64,000 bases of DNA from Taiwanofungus camphoratus. Its lineage: Eukaryota > Basidiomycota > Agaricomycetes > Polyporales > Taiwanofungaceae. Position 1 is the first letter of the stretch; every line of letters begins with the position of its first letter. The notes below the pieces were generated by a model, which was not told the DNA's origin, searched no databases, and was given only the letters and a program-made list of their open reading frames with translations. Below are positions 1 through 11,300 of the stretch, in pieces. Location of the stretch: the NCBI GenBank assembly GCA_003999685.1, contig CP021224.1, forward strand, positions 1,984,001 to 2,048,000. The letters run 5' to 3'. Made by a program: the position numbers and the translations under genes.

Positions 1-1710
1 CGTTCTCCTCCACGATCTCCCAGCCAGGCTGCACACTCGCTGATGCCGTGGAGGAGATCGACATTGGGGGTGTGACCCTCCTTCGTGCGGCTGCGAAGAA
101 TCATGCACGAGTGTCTATTCTGTCGGACCCCGCGGACTACGCTGAGTTTCTCCAAGCATGGCGCAACGGCAACGGCGATGTCGGCCAGGCTGTCCGCAGC
201 AAGCTGGCTCTGAAGGCATTCGAGATGACTGCGCAGTATGACGATGCGATCAGTGGATACTTTAGGGAGCAGTATGCCTCCGCAGACTTGCCTTCAGAGA
301 AGCTGGCGGGGCCCGTACAACGGATAGCGTTGCGCTACGGCGCAAACCCTCATCAGAAGCCAGCTCAAGCATTTGTCACGGATGGAGAACTGCCGTTCAA
401 GGGTACGAAATATGATATCATCCATATTCGAGTTTACAGCTCATGTTTGCTTGCAGCCCTTGCCGGTTCTCCGGGCTACATCAACCTCTTGGACGCCCTC
501 AATTCCTACGCGCTCGTTAAGGAGCTCCAGGATGCTCTCGGCCTTCCCGCTGCTGCGTCCTTTAAGCATGTGTCCCCTGCAGGCGCAGCTGTTGGCGTAG
601 AGCTCGATGAAACCGAGAAAAAGGTGTATGGTGTGGAGGATTTGAAGGAGCCACTGACCCCTCTCGCATGCGCTTATGCTCGGGCTCGTGGTGCGTCATA
701 CTTCAATCTTGGATCGCATCGTTGTTAGCGGCCGCTAAGACAGCGCAGGTGCCGACCGCATGTCCTCGTTTGGAGACTTCATTGCCTTGTCTGCGCCTTG
801 CGATCTCGCAACCGCACGCATCATCTCTCGCGAAGTCTCGGACGGAATAATTGCGCCGGGATACTCTACTGAAGCTCTCGACGTCCTTGCGAAAAAGAAA
901 GGCGGCAAGTACTGTGTGCTGCAGGTATGGTATAGCCTCGCTATCTCAGGCTGCCTTGTTGATCATTTTTCAGATTGATCCTTCATACGTCCCCCCCAAA
1001 ATTGAGACTCGCCAAGTTTATGGGATCCATATGCAACAAAAACGGAACGATGCGAAAATTGACGCTAAACTTTTCGAGAACGTCGTCACCAAAAACAAAT
1101 CGGTATTATATGTCTACGTGTTCGAGAGCTGTATGGTTCTAACTAGTGGCACATATAGCTCCCTCCTCAGGCACTTACCGATCTGATCGTCGCCACGTTG
1201 TCCCTCAAGTATACGCAGTCCAACAGCGTTGCCTACGCTTACCGCGGCGCAATCATCGGGATCGGCGCCGGCCAGCAGTCGCGCATCCACTGCACGCGTC
1301 TTGCGGGCACGAAGGCAGACCTTTGGTGGCTCCGGCACCACCCGCGTGTGCTCGCGCTCCCCTTCAAGAAGGGTGTCAAGCGGGCCGAGAAAGCGAACGC
1401 GATCGACCTCTTTGTTGGCGGCGAGGCCCTGGAGGGTGGCGAGAAGACACAGTGGGAGAGCCTTTTTGAAGAGGTGCCTCAGCCGCTCAGTGAGGAGGAG
1501 CGCACGAGCCATGCGAAGCAGCTAGATGGCGTCGCGTGCTCGAGCGACGCGTTCTTCCCGTTCCCAGACAACGTTCACCGGGCGAGGAGGAGCGGGGTGA
1601 CTTATCTGGCGGCGCCTAGTGGAAGCGTGATGGACGATGAATGTATCAAAGCGGCTGACGAGCACGGTATGGTGTTCGCGCATACGAACCTGAGATTATT
1701 CCATCACTAG
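1..1710 (+). CDS. ADE17: Bifunctional AICAR transformylase / IMP cyclohydrolase (3' part)
   Basis: Catalyses the last two steps of IMP synthesis: formyl transfer from 10-formyl-THF to AICAR, then ring closure. The 5' end lies outside the window; base 3 is already in frame. Five exons are visible (1-402, 457-690, 749-924, 974-1102, 1171-1710) with introns of 49-68 bp. The spliced protein shows family landmarks in order: [96 protein letters not shown], and the usual C-terminus NLRLFHH. The transformylase Lys-His pair (in FKHVSPAG) is present. Yeast has two genes, ADE16 and ADE17; one cannot tell which this matches, so the symbol stands for the family. Another purine gene, ADE1, lies at 30.3 kb, too far for a cluster. 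Confidence 0.95.
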
Positions 1711-1941
1711 AGGTTGTCCAAGAGGAAAGCATACAAGAAGTGTTCTACTTTGTACCCACTAAATGTCCATTTAGTTTCGGTCTTCATCTGAGTCCTTGTA
1801 CAGAGCATTGCCTGAGCTGAGGGCAGTTTATGTAACCGGCAGAAGTACTCTCGCTTCAATTGAAGTTCGCAATAATCACGTGGCTGTCAAGTGCATGCTC
1901 TAACCCGGGCCATTGAGTACTAATTGCTTCAAGTCCTTCTC

Positions 1942-2557
1942 ATGCTTGCGTTGCGACAGTCCCTGCGCCGGGTTCTAAACGCGCCATCTCCCACCTGCTG
2001 CAACCCGCACATCCGATCACTGTCGTTTCGGCAAACTCTACAATTAGAGTCTGGACATCTCGGACACTTCAGTTCTCGCGCATTCTCGCTTTCGGCATGC
2101 AAGGCCAGCAATAAGTCCACCACCTCGAATCCTTCATCTGATGCGGCACCTTCGTCCGCCTCGTCCGCACCAGCAACATGCCCTCAGAAGGAGATCTCGT
2201 TCGAGACGTCTGAGCCACGACTATCGCTGACGTTCACCTGTACGGTGACAGGCTGCGGTGCACGCTCAACGCACCAATTCACCAGAAGGAGCTACGAGCG
2301 GGGCATTGTTCTCGTGGAGTGCCCAGGATGCAAAAACCGGTGTGTTTGCATCGACTTCGTGCGTGTTGTCTCGTTCGTCTGCATTGACGTGTTTCGTGCT
2401 TTACAGCCATCTCATCGCGGATCATCTGGGGTGGTTTAAGGAGAGCACCGAGGATGGTAAACTTAAGACCGTGGAAGATCTTGTGCGCGCCAAGGGCGAA
2501 AAAGTCAAGCGCGGGCGCATAGATGCAGGCGGCGTGGTTGAGTATGCTCCCGAGTGA
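1942..2557 (+). CDS. ZIM17: Mitochondrial Hsp70 escort protein, DNL-type zinc finger
   Basis: Zim17/Tim15/Hep1 keeps matrix Hsp70 soluble and supports protein import. Two exons, 1942-2339 and 2407-2557, give 182 residues; the 67-bp intron splits an Arg codon. The start is the ATG at 1942. The first 60 or so residues are rich in Arg, Ser and Leu and poor in acid, as for a mitochondrial presequence, followed by a Ser/Ala/Pro linker. The conserved DNL domain follows: LTFTCTVTGCGARSTHQFT, then [23 protein letters not shown]. The two CxxxC/CxxC pairs that bind zinc and the [10 protein letters not shown] block are intact. The tail is basic. It lies 231 bp after ADE17 on the same strand; nothing suggests joint control. 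Confidence 0.93.
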
Positions 2558-2687
2558 GTAATACTTGGTTGTCGAGTCTGAGCACGCGGAGGTAGCTTGG
2601 CTCGTGAGGAGTGGTCATATACATATACAGAAGTAGATAGATACAGCGCATGTAAAGTATGAAATGATTAGTTAAGATTTTCATCGC

Positions 2688-3336
2688 TCACGAAGATGTT
2701 GTTGACTGAGCTTCCTCCACAACCGGTGGGATGACACCCTTCTTTTCCAGGAGCCCCTCCAGTTCACCCGATTGATGCACTGGGAGTTGCCGATTAGGTT
2801 ATTGAGATGGGACTAACATCAAGGGCCACTCACTGCTGAGAAGGATATCACAACCACCAACGAATTCGCCATTGACGTACAACTGAGGAATCGTAGGCCA
2901 ATCTCTGGAGTCCATACAGTCAGAGCTGTCTAAAGCTTGCAAGTCCGCGGCAGCAAAACTCGAAGACGTACGAGAACTCTTTTATGTCGTTCCGAAGCTC
3001 AGAGTCTTCCAAGACGTTATATGTCTTAAGTTTCTCCGGTGGAACACCCTGGAGTCCAAGCACCTGGATCGCCGCGCGGGAGAAACCGCACTGGGGAGCA
3101 TCCGGAGTGCCCTTCATGAACAAGACGACGGGGCTGCCGGAAACCGCTGACTGGATTTTAGCACGCGATTCCTGGGAGAGGAACCGCCGTGCGAGGGATA
3201 GTGTGGGAGACCCGAAGCCCGGAGTCGGGGCTGAGGCACGTAGCAAGGGAGTGAACTTGACGAGCCCATGTCAGCGTTCGAGAGCCCTTGACACAGCCAC
3301 AAAACGTACTGATGTGCGGAACGCAGAGCGAAACAT
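2688..3336 (-). CDS. GRX5: Mitochondrial monothiol glutaredoxin (Grx5 type)
   Basis: Grx5 carries [2Fe-2S] clusters from the Isu scaffold to target apoproteins in the matrix. Four exons (3336-3310, 3255-2972, 2904-2834, 2779-2688, on the minus strand) encode 157 residues. The first exon has only 27 nt (MFRSAFRTS) and together with exon 2 forms an Arg/Ser-rich presequence. The monothiol motif is CGFS in [21 protein letters not shown], followed by [35 protein letters not shown], which holds the TIP cis-Pro and GG glutathione-binding motifs. The start was chosen because it restores a targeting sequence through a normal 54-bp intron; an internal start would lose it. A CCAAT box and two telomere-like motifs lie just upstream. 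Confidence 0.93.
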
Positions 3337-3457
3337 TTTGAGGGCCAATATACGCGCTGCAGCTAGTGCTGGACGTGCAAGTCAGAGAAGAGGCCTTCGG
3401 GCAATGGGCTAGGGTGCAGTAATATTGACTGAGCTGCTTTGAAATCGGAAATAACCG

Positions 3458-3462
3458 ATTGG
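3458..3462 (-). promoter_or_regulatory. CCAAT box upstream of GRX5
   Basis: CCAAT on the minus strand, about 122 bp before the GRX5 ATG. In fungi this motif is bound by the Hap2/3/5 complex, which often controls respiratory and iron genes. Seen by motif only. Confidence 0.4.
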
Positions 3463-3498
3463 TGGAAACGTCACAATCTCGTGGCGAATAAGTAGCAT

Positions 3499-3530
3499 AG
3501 GGTTAGGAGCTCCTTCGACTCAGGGTTAGG
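3499..3530. promoter_or_regulatory. Two telobox-like motifs (AGGGTTAGG x2)
   Basis: The 9-mer AGGGTTAGG occurs at 3499-3507 and again at 3522-3530, start to start 23 bp, roughly two helical turns. It matches the fungal telomere repeat TTAGGG. Such motifs inside promoters bind Myb/TRF-like factors in other fungi. Here they lie 165-195 bp upstream of GRX5. Confidence 0.45.
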
Positions 3531-3981
3531 TCAAACTAATCGCAGCCTCACCACAGGAAGAGCAGATTCTTATCAGACATTGTGTGGATCATCAAACGAT
3601 GATACAGCCGACTGTTCTTACACCATCCACATCAGCCAAGAATCACGCAGTGGAAGTCAAGAAAGCATGAATCGCTGGGCCCGGGAGGAACACGGAAACC
3701 CAAGACACAGTGCGTAGACAACTACTTGCTGTTACGATATAAAAGAGATGAATGCCTACAAATATTCTATGCATCAACATGCAATAATGAAGATGAGGTC
3801 TATGCTTATCATGATCGGTAGAAATGACAACGGCAGGACGAAGTAGGCGAAGACAACGCAAGTACCGTCACCCCTCGCAAGGATAGCTGGGAAAAGGGAA
3901 TCCTACACATGGACAAAAGGGAAACACCGTGATTGTCCAGGGTCACGGAGGATGGGATATTGCCGCCAAGTCAGGCTATGG

Positions 3982-6437
3982 TCATGCGTTCTTCTGCATA
4001 ACCTGCGATGCGAACTTGCTCCGCGCGCGGATGGCGGGGCCCTTAAAGAACAGAATCTTTGTACAACGACGCAGTAAGCATGCACAACTTTTCCACGTCC
4101 GGCGCCGCGCACTTACATATGGGATCGGCATCATGGCGACCGCAATGAAGGCAAACAGCGTGTTCGCCCAGTGGTACGTGAGGCGGGCGTACATTTGTTG
4201 CGTAAAGAGCGGGAAGGCCATGCCCATCAGGTTACCTGCAAGGCCGCGGATGAGGGATCCGCGAATAAAGGCAGATCGACAATACCACGTACGGAAGAGA
4301 CTCTGGCCTGCGAGAGCAGACGACGCAAACGGTCCGTAACTAGGGACGGGACTTGACACACAGATCATAGGACCGCACCGGGTGAGTACTCACCAGTCAG
4401 CGAGATACGTGAACACAGCCAGGTATATAATGAACAGAGCCCAGACGATGATCTGTCACGGGAGCACATCAGGCGCTCAAGACCGGACACCTGGTTCAGA
4501 GCCGGTGCTTACCACAATCGCGATTGCGAGCGCAATCCAATGCACCTTCGTATATGTGCACCAGGCGTAAATAAACATGCCAGCGGGGAACATGATGGCC
4601 GCGGCCATTGGGGCGAACAAGCGGGCCTCCGGGCCCCGCGTCCCGACATACCGCCTGCCGATGCGCTCTTCTGTCAGCAGTGTCCAGTGCGCGTGTCACC
4701 AGCGAAATACATACTTGTACAGCTTCTCTTGGTAGATGTTGGAGAGGACGCCAAACAACGTAGCGATTCTGGTTGCCCGGATGAATTTACCAACGCAGGT
4801 TACGACGTCCCAAACAAGCTTACCCCATAGTAGAGAATACGGAACCGGTCGCCCCGGAGTCAAATCCATGAAGGTTCTTGAAGACAGGGCCAATCGATCT
4901 GCACATAGCGTTAATCTACACCAGAGGGTTGGTAAACAGAACCTTTTCCTTACTCTATCAGCTCGTAGAGGATTCCCCATGCAAATCCAACCCAGAGCTA
5001 CGGAAACCTCATGTCAGAACGGAGAGTACGCATGTGGAGCACCTCTCGTACAGTGAAGCTGAGCACGACGGGCTCAGTCATCAATAGATCTGTGACACAC
5101 AGTCAACTTAATCCTCAAAGTCAAGAGCGTGAAAGGTCTACTGACAGACAGGGCGCGTGCAAGAGATGTAAATGAGCGTGGAGAGGCTCGCCCGTTCGTC
5201 CTCCACCCGCGCGCGGATGCGCTTGTTCCCCGTCTGCTTGCGCATCTTCTTGGCCAGACGCACGAGCAGCACCGAGGCGCGCGTCTCCTTCATGAAGAGC
5301 GGCACCATCACCACGAACACGCCCGTCAGTCTGAAAGAGCAGCAGCTTTAAGGTCTGGACGCGCGCGGGCGGAGTGAAGAAGAACACTACCATACATGAC
5401 GTGTATCCACTGGATCCAGCGCCAGCGCATGTGCGCGTTCTGCTCGACCCACCCCCCGGCGAGGCAGCCGAGGCCGGTCGCGCCGATGGCGGCGGTGGCG
5501 AACATGGCCATGGGGACACCGCGCCTGGGCGATGTGGCAGCGCCGGGTAAGCCGATGCGTCTAGCGCGGATGGTATGTGTGCTCACTCGTGAGGCATGAA
5601 AATATCGGCGACGGTTCCGCCGACCATTGTCGAGCCGGTGGAACCGAACGCGCCCGCCAGGAACCGGCCCATGATGACGGTCTGGATATTTTTTGCCCTG
5701 CAGTCGGCGTCCTAAGCACCTACGCGGATTTGTCGCAAGAGGCCGTGTACTCACGCTCCGACCATGACAGTGAAGAGCAGGAACCCGACGCCGCTGCAGA
5801 AATACAGCGGCTGTCTGCCAAACTCTTCGCTGAACGAGGCTGTTACCAGGGGCACGACGCCAAAGCCAAGCGCATAGACTGAGAGCCCTATTGTGGCCTG
5901 AAATTCGGTGCAGTTCAACTCAGCGGTCATAGAGGGAAAACCGAGCGCATACGTGGCCGAGGACGACGCTGCAGGACAGAGCATCGATGTCATGCTTTTT
6001 TACGGATTTTCAATAATTGGTAGCCTCACCGACAATGACCGAGAATAAACATGCCGTCAATGTGATGGCCCATTTGCGTCGCTTTGAGAAGTTGGCGGGG
6101 TCTCGCGTGTCCCCCTTTTCAAACTCGATCTGAGAAGGCAATGTGAGATTGAATCGGTGGATGCACAAAGGCTTGTACTAACATATTCCGGTTCGTCCTG
6201 TGACTCGTCCTGGGACTTATCAAACCCCTTTTCTTTTTCGGTGCTGGGATGGTGGAGATGGTGGTCCCGGTGGTGGACAAGATCGTTCAATTGTTGGACG
6301 TAATTTTCGTCGAGGACTTGATTGTCGGGCCTGCTAGAGGGGGGTAGACGAGGATCCACGAGTTGGGTGGTGTCCTCGAGAGACCGAATTACGACTGCGT
6401 TCTCATCGGCAAGAGTGGCTTCTTCGTCGCGGGACAT
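3982..6437 (-). CDS. MFS transporter, DHA1 type (paralogue 1)
   Basis: Proton-driven plasma-membrane exporter of the drug/polyamine:H+ antiporter group; substrate unknown. Fifteen exons on the minus strand: 6437-6183, 6129-6030, 5968-5755, 5697-5587, 5524-5396, 5330-5146, 5089-5052, 4997-4954, 4898-4824, 4768-4715, 4654-4513, 4452-4394, 4339-4293, 4235-4117, 4056-3982; 548 residues, with all phases closing. The N-terminal 85 residues are hydrophilic and rich in His and Asp. Then come IEFEKGDTRDPANFSKRRKW, the first helix, the motif-A-like SEEFGRQPLYFCSG, and GRFLAGAFGSTGSTMVGGTVADIF, followed by LVRLAKKMR in the central loop, YVGTRGPEARL, LADCYGPFASSALAGQSLFRNLMG and the C-terminal helix. These are typical of fungal TPO/FLR-like carriers. 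Its sister lies at 14772-17235 in the opposite orientation. Confidence 0.92.
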
Positions 6438-6510
6438 GTTGGACTCGAGAATGCGCCGTGTACGAGAGCGATGAGGGGCTGGCCGCAGAAACGAGTCAGA
6501 AAAGTGCCGA

Positions 6511-6516
6511 TTTATA
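6511..6516 (-). promoter_or_regulatory. TATA-like element of the MFS gene
   Basis: TATAAA on the minus strand, about 75 bp before the ATG of the transporter at 6437. Position is right for a core promoter. The sister gene has a TATAA at a similar distance. Confidence 0.4.
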
Positions 6517-6978
6517 TTGAACGCCTCTTGATGGCATTAGGAAGAAGCACCGGACGGAAGACCAGCAGCCAGTCGGCTCGCATGCCGAACATTGGACGAT
6601 CCTGCGCTGGCTGTTGCGCGGGACGGAATGACTTGAGCAATGGGCACCTGAATGGTCGACAGACCCAGAAGATACAGTCCTTGTCCGACCGGACCCTCTC
6701 CGTGCAGAAGGACCCACTGTCGGCTGGGATTCCTCGCTGCGAAACACAAGTAGCAGAGGCTGTGCCCGCTCACTCGAATAACTTCTCTGCATCCTGCGGA
6801 ACGCCGAAAGAGCTGACAAACCCCGCGTCATACTTATGTAAGGATATCATGCAGCCAAGGCATAAAAGTCTGCCCGATATCGCCATATTTCCACAGCATT
6901 CCCAAATACTTACTTATGGTGCCCGTATGCAAAATTCAACTCCGCTCTGATCGGTTCCTCGACGCCTCAGGCCCCACA

Positions 6979-6983
6979 CCAAT
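6979..6983 (+). promoter_or_regulatory. CCAAT box in the divergent region
   Basis: CCAAT in the context CACACCAATCAG, about 550 bp from either start codon. Matches the core of the Hap-complex site. Motif match only. Confidence 0.3.
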
Positions 6984-7532
6984 CAGAGGCCGTTATTTGC
7001 CTATTTTTTCCTTTTGATCACAAACACTCGTCTCCGTCACATGACCCGCACATACCTTGATTCCGCCGCCATTTCTTGAAGCAGCACCCTGGTTCGTGTC
7101 CACCATTCTTCATGAATGAACTATTACGAGCCATTTCCTGTCACTGGGTGCTCACACCTGCCGATTCTTCACATAGGATCGCTTCACCTTGCACTTTTGA
7201 TGCTTCCAATAGGGACTGGTGATAGGAAACATCAATTCTCTTTTACTCACCATATTCCCAGTTGCACGGTCTCTCTCACAGACTTTGCCCTTAGTTTGTC
7301 TAGTTCAAACCGTATCAGTCTCTGTGGCATCGAGGACTTTAGTCGATGCTCCAGGTTGAGGAAGTGCAAGTGAGAACAGTTCAGCGCAAGTTATCGAAAG
7401 TCGGTATCAACATCGGTGCTTTGAACGTCCATATAGGCAAAGTCTGATTTGTTCCCATCCAGTAGTTTACTCACAGAGTTGAGCCTTGAATACTGTGATT
7501 CCGGTCTGTTCATAGAATTTCGTACGCAAGCC

Positions 7533-8288
7533 ATGATTCCCTCCTATCGCACTGTTCTCCGCCGGCGTTCTCTCCATGAACACCACCTCGTATCATACAG
7601 CACCGCCCAATCCACTGATGCCATCCGCCACAACCTGCGCGCTCTCCTCCGAGAGACAGCACAGCCAGTCGCGGTCGTAACCTCCCTCATGCCGCTCCCC
7701 GCCGAGAGCGGCCCGCACCCCACCCACCCCCGCTTCCACGGCGCGACGCTCTCCTCATTCAGCTCCATCGCCCTCGACCCGCACCCGCTCGTCGCCTTCT
7801 CCCTCCGCGTGCCCTCGCGCATGGCCACGGCGCTCCGGTCCGCACACGCCGCGCCGCCCGCGCCCGCACCCGCACCGGCCCACATGGTCGTGAACATCCT
7901 CTCCGCCGCGCAGGAGGCCGTCGCGGTGCGCTTCGCGCGCCCGGACCTGCACCCCGCGCCGTTCGCGACTACCGCGTACGCCCTCACGCAGGAGGGCCTG
8001 CCCGTGCTCGAGGGCGCGCTGGGCGCGCTGTCGTGCAGGCTCGTCGCTGCGTCGTGGCCGCTGCATGACCTCGAGCTCTTACAAGGCCGGAGTGGAGGTA
8101 GGGAGACACCGTGGGAGGGCGATGGGGTTGCGTCGGAGCTGTTCATTGCTGCTGTGACACGGGTGGAGTCGTTGTCGTTACCTGGAGGCGACGATCAAGG
8201 ATTACGGACGTCGCCTCTGCTATACCACCGTCGCGCATATGCTACGACGTGCCAGATACCACTCGTAGCGTCCTCGAAAAAATCATAA
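7533..8288 (+). CDS. Flavin-reductase-like domain protein (FMN-binding split barrel)
   Basis: Single-exon gene, 251 residues. The core follows the flavin-reductase-like pattern: VAVVTSLMP, then GATLSSFSSIALDPHPLVAFSLRVPSRMATAL, then HMVVNILSAAQEAVAVRFARP, and a last strand before ELFIAAVTRVE. Members bind FMN and either reduce free flavin with NAD(P)H or act as flavoprotein oxidoreductases. The N-terminus (IPSYRTVLRRRSLHEHHL) is basic and could target mitochondria. A low-complexity Ala/Pro stretch (AHAAPPAPAPAPAH) interrupts the barrel between two strands. The middle 400 bp are very GC-rich compared with neighbours. The start is the ATG at 7533; an upstream in-frame opening has no better ATG. 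It ends 102 bp from the 3' end of POL1 (convergent). Partner and substrate are not evident. Confidence 0.82.
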   Translation: MIPSYRTVLRRRSLHEHHLVSYSTAQSTDAIRHNLRALLRETAQPVAVVTSLMPLPAESGPHPTHPRFHGATLSSFSSIALDPHPLVAFSLRVPSRMATALRSAHAAPPAPAPAPAHMVVNILSAAQEAVAVRFARPDLHPAPFATTAYALTQEGLPVLEGALGALSCRLVAASWPLHDLELLQGRSGGRETPWEGDGVASELFIAAVTRVESLSLPGGDDQGLRTSPLLYHRRAYATTCQIPLVASSKKS

Positions 8289-8390
8289 CGCGAGTCGACC
8301 ATGCAGTATACTCGTGTAGTGATACAAGTCTAGTAGATACAACACAAAATGCGACGAACGGCAGAATCGCGACGTCTCCCATATCATAGT

Positions 8391-11300
8391 TTACACCTTC
8401 ATGAAGGAAAACAGTCCGCTGAGCTCGACCCATCTCCGCCCGCACTGGTCCAAATACTTCTCCACTGTTCCCGTCATGGCCTGCAAAAAATCGGTCTGCA
8501 AGTCTACCAAGGCTCTCAGTTCATCTGTCAGCAAAGAGTTAGTATCGGCTTTGTATGCATTATACAAAACACCAACCACTCTTCGGTCCAGCCGCGCCCT
8601 TGAGGACCTTCTCGGCACTAAACAAAGACAAATAGTACCGCAGCTGAGTGTACAGTTGTGCGTCAGAGTACTGCAGCACGCGTGCATTAGCGTGCGGCCG
8701 TTTCAGGCACATATTGATATCACAAACCTCGAATGAGACAGTCCCACGGCATCCTGGGCGCAGACACCGTCGGCCGTACACCCCCATCATGCGTGTCCGG
8801 TGCCCGCACGTCGGGTCGTCGCACACAGTCCAGCCCTCGTAATACTTCCCGATGTGCTCGCGGATCTGTGTCTCGAGCTGCAGCTGCATGCCGGCGGCCC
8901 CCATCGTGCTTTTGCACGAAGGGCATGTCGGCCCCGTCGGGAGCAAAAGCGACGACTGTCATAGATGTCAGTTGAAGCCCCAGGCAATGAAGTGGACGTC
9001 ATCCGCACGTCTCGGTCGCTGATGGGCTCAAAGGCCACTTGGCCTTGACACGAGCGACACCGCACGACGAATGGGTCGACGTCTTTGTACCGCTCGGCGT
9101 CCGACATCATCGAGTCGAGGGTGCCGAAGTACCGCTCGTCCGACTCTCCGCCTGTACTACGATAACGGCTAGCGTCGAGTCCTATGCTTTGCATCAGCGG
9201 CGGAATCAGTATCCGTGCCGACGCCATCACATACCAAGGCATTCGGCCAGCCGCGCACGGTCGGTTCCCTCTATAGGCTCGCAGAGACGTTCAATCGGCG
9301 GAAGTATCTGCTGTGACACGTAGTACTCAAAGTCTTTTCGCCGGATATCAGAGGCAAGGTGGTAACAGCTGACGATGAGAGCCTCACCAATCTTCAGCTC
9401 CGTGCCCGCTCTCCGTACTTCATCAGGATGCTTCGCCCGATCTGCCTGCGCCGACTTTGCGGTCTCGGCGTTGTCGCCTAGACAGAACACGTATGGAATA
9501 ACGTCTCCAGAACGGGCGGTACCGCCTCTGGCCTTCATTCTCAGCGCCACCTGAACGTGCGGCTGGCTCTTTGCATCAGGGTAGTCCTCCGGATTTTTAC
9601 CAAGCCGCTGTTTCCGTTGTCAGTGCACGACTCATCAAGAGATGGACATTACTTGCCTTGAAAATGATGAATTCATCTAGCATGATTTTACCAGCACGGA
9701 CATTTTCGCCGATCTCTGCCAGATACTCGTGTATTCGCTCTACGACTGTCTCAGCTGCTTCACCTGAAAGGATCTGGTCGAGCACATATCTACGCCGCTT
9801 TTCGTCAACAGCATCCTCAAAGAAGACTAGATTGTACGTACTGAGACACGTTCTTCGACAGTGCACAATATTCTCGTCGTTTCATGTCCAGTCCCTTGAC
9901 CTCTGTTGACGTCCGAGTTCCGTCTTCCACTTTGACAGCGGCATACTTCTTCTTCTGCAGGAGAAGTAAACGTTGGAAGATACCATCCAGGTCGATTTCA
10001 AGGAGTTTGTATCGGTCATTGACTGTCTTCTTGAACTCCGCGGATATTTTGAGGGCCTCAGCAAGGTCTGTCACGTTTGAGTTGACAAATACTGAGTCAG
10101 TGTCTCCGTAGACAACCTATGTGTATCATGAGACTATTGGCAATCACAATCGAAGATTCGCTCACGTCAAGCTGCAAGCTCTCCGCCAGTTCTCTTGTAT
10201 GTGTCAGAATTTCTCGGCCTTTGAACGTCGTCAAGACGGCCAGTGGTCGAGCATAGAACCGCGAATACTCAAACCCAAGACATCCGTACATACTGTTCGC
10301 TGTCAATTTGAGAGCCATTTGCTTGATGTCCCACTTCATGACAAAGCGGTCAGCACATGACCACTAGCCATTAGATTCATACCTGTAAAAGTTGCGCTTG
10401 CGTTGCCCTCCGGTCCTTCATCAAGCTCTTCACCTGTCGACGACGGCCGACGAGAGTAGCAATCAGTCGAGGTAAGACACCCTGAGGGACCTCAGAGCTA
10501 GGGGGTTCAGGGATTTTTTCCTCCCCCTCCTACATGTTGCAGAGCTTTCGTCAGATTGTCACGCTCAACTATCAAATCCTTTCACTCACCTCGTCTTCCG
10601 TTCTATCTACGGTTGTGAAATCTATATTATACTCTTGTATGATGCTCGGGTATAACGAGTTGAAGTCCATGACGAGGATGTACTTATCCCATAAGCCTCT
10701 TTTCGGCTCGAAGACGAGACCTCCCTTGTACTTGTCTTTCTTTCCTTTTGTGAGCTTCCCCCCTTCCGCATCGTCGTCTTGCGCCTCTATCTTCTCAGCA
10801 GTAGCAGCCTTCTTGCCCCACAGCTTGTCCGGACAGACATACTTCAAACGGTGGAATTCGTGCAATAGAATGTATTCATTGCGTTCTGCACGTCCGCCGT
10901 TCAATGTTTTGTTCCTAGCGGAAAGTTTCGTTGGTGTCATTCGAGCATCGAGGCCTTTAGGTCTTACCAGGAATTTCCTGCCAAATTGGTCAGCTGCCTC
11001 GTCAAAGGCAAGATCTGCACTTTTGCCGCAAGTGCCATTTGGTAGTGCGCATCCAGTTCGCAATGGCGAACGAAGGTGAGCAGCCTCTCAGGAGAGCTGA
11101 CGCCGCTGTCGAAGTAGGTCGCAGTATCGTCGGGGTCAATGTCTTGTCTGTCGCTCTTCAAGTGCGTCTTACACATCTCAGTGAGCGACCAGGTTGTAGA
11201 TGAGATCATACCCTATCAGACAAGATTGAATCAGGCTCTCGAAAACATAACATTAACCGAACACTGCACCTTCGCACTGTCACTTGCAAGATCACAAAGT

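Larger units (their letters stand above)
3337..3981. other. Intergenic, GRX5 upstream region and MFS 3' flank
   Basis: No gene seen in 645 bp. The part next to GRX5 holds a CCAAT box on the minus strand (3458-3462) and two copies of AGGGTTAGG (3499-3507 and 3522-3530). The rest is plain sequence next to the 3' end of the MFS gene. Confidence 0.6.
6438..7532. other. Divergent promoter region, MFS (-) and flavin protein (+)
   Basis: About 1.1 kb between two outward-facing genes. I see a TATA-like element for the MFS gene and a CCAAT box in the middle, but no coding signal that holds up: open frames here have no family match and no consistent splicing. Confidence 0.6.

Noticed and set aside
4655-4714. 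A 44-bp intron leaving an extra five-residue loop in the first MFS protein
   Set aside because: That model does not close in phase. The acceptor 16 bp further on does, and then both paralogues have the same 142-nt exon.
7544-8146. A 200-codon antisense frame
   Set aside because: It is the GC-rich shadow of the flavin-reductase gene; its residues are compositionally biased with no motif.
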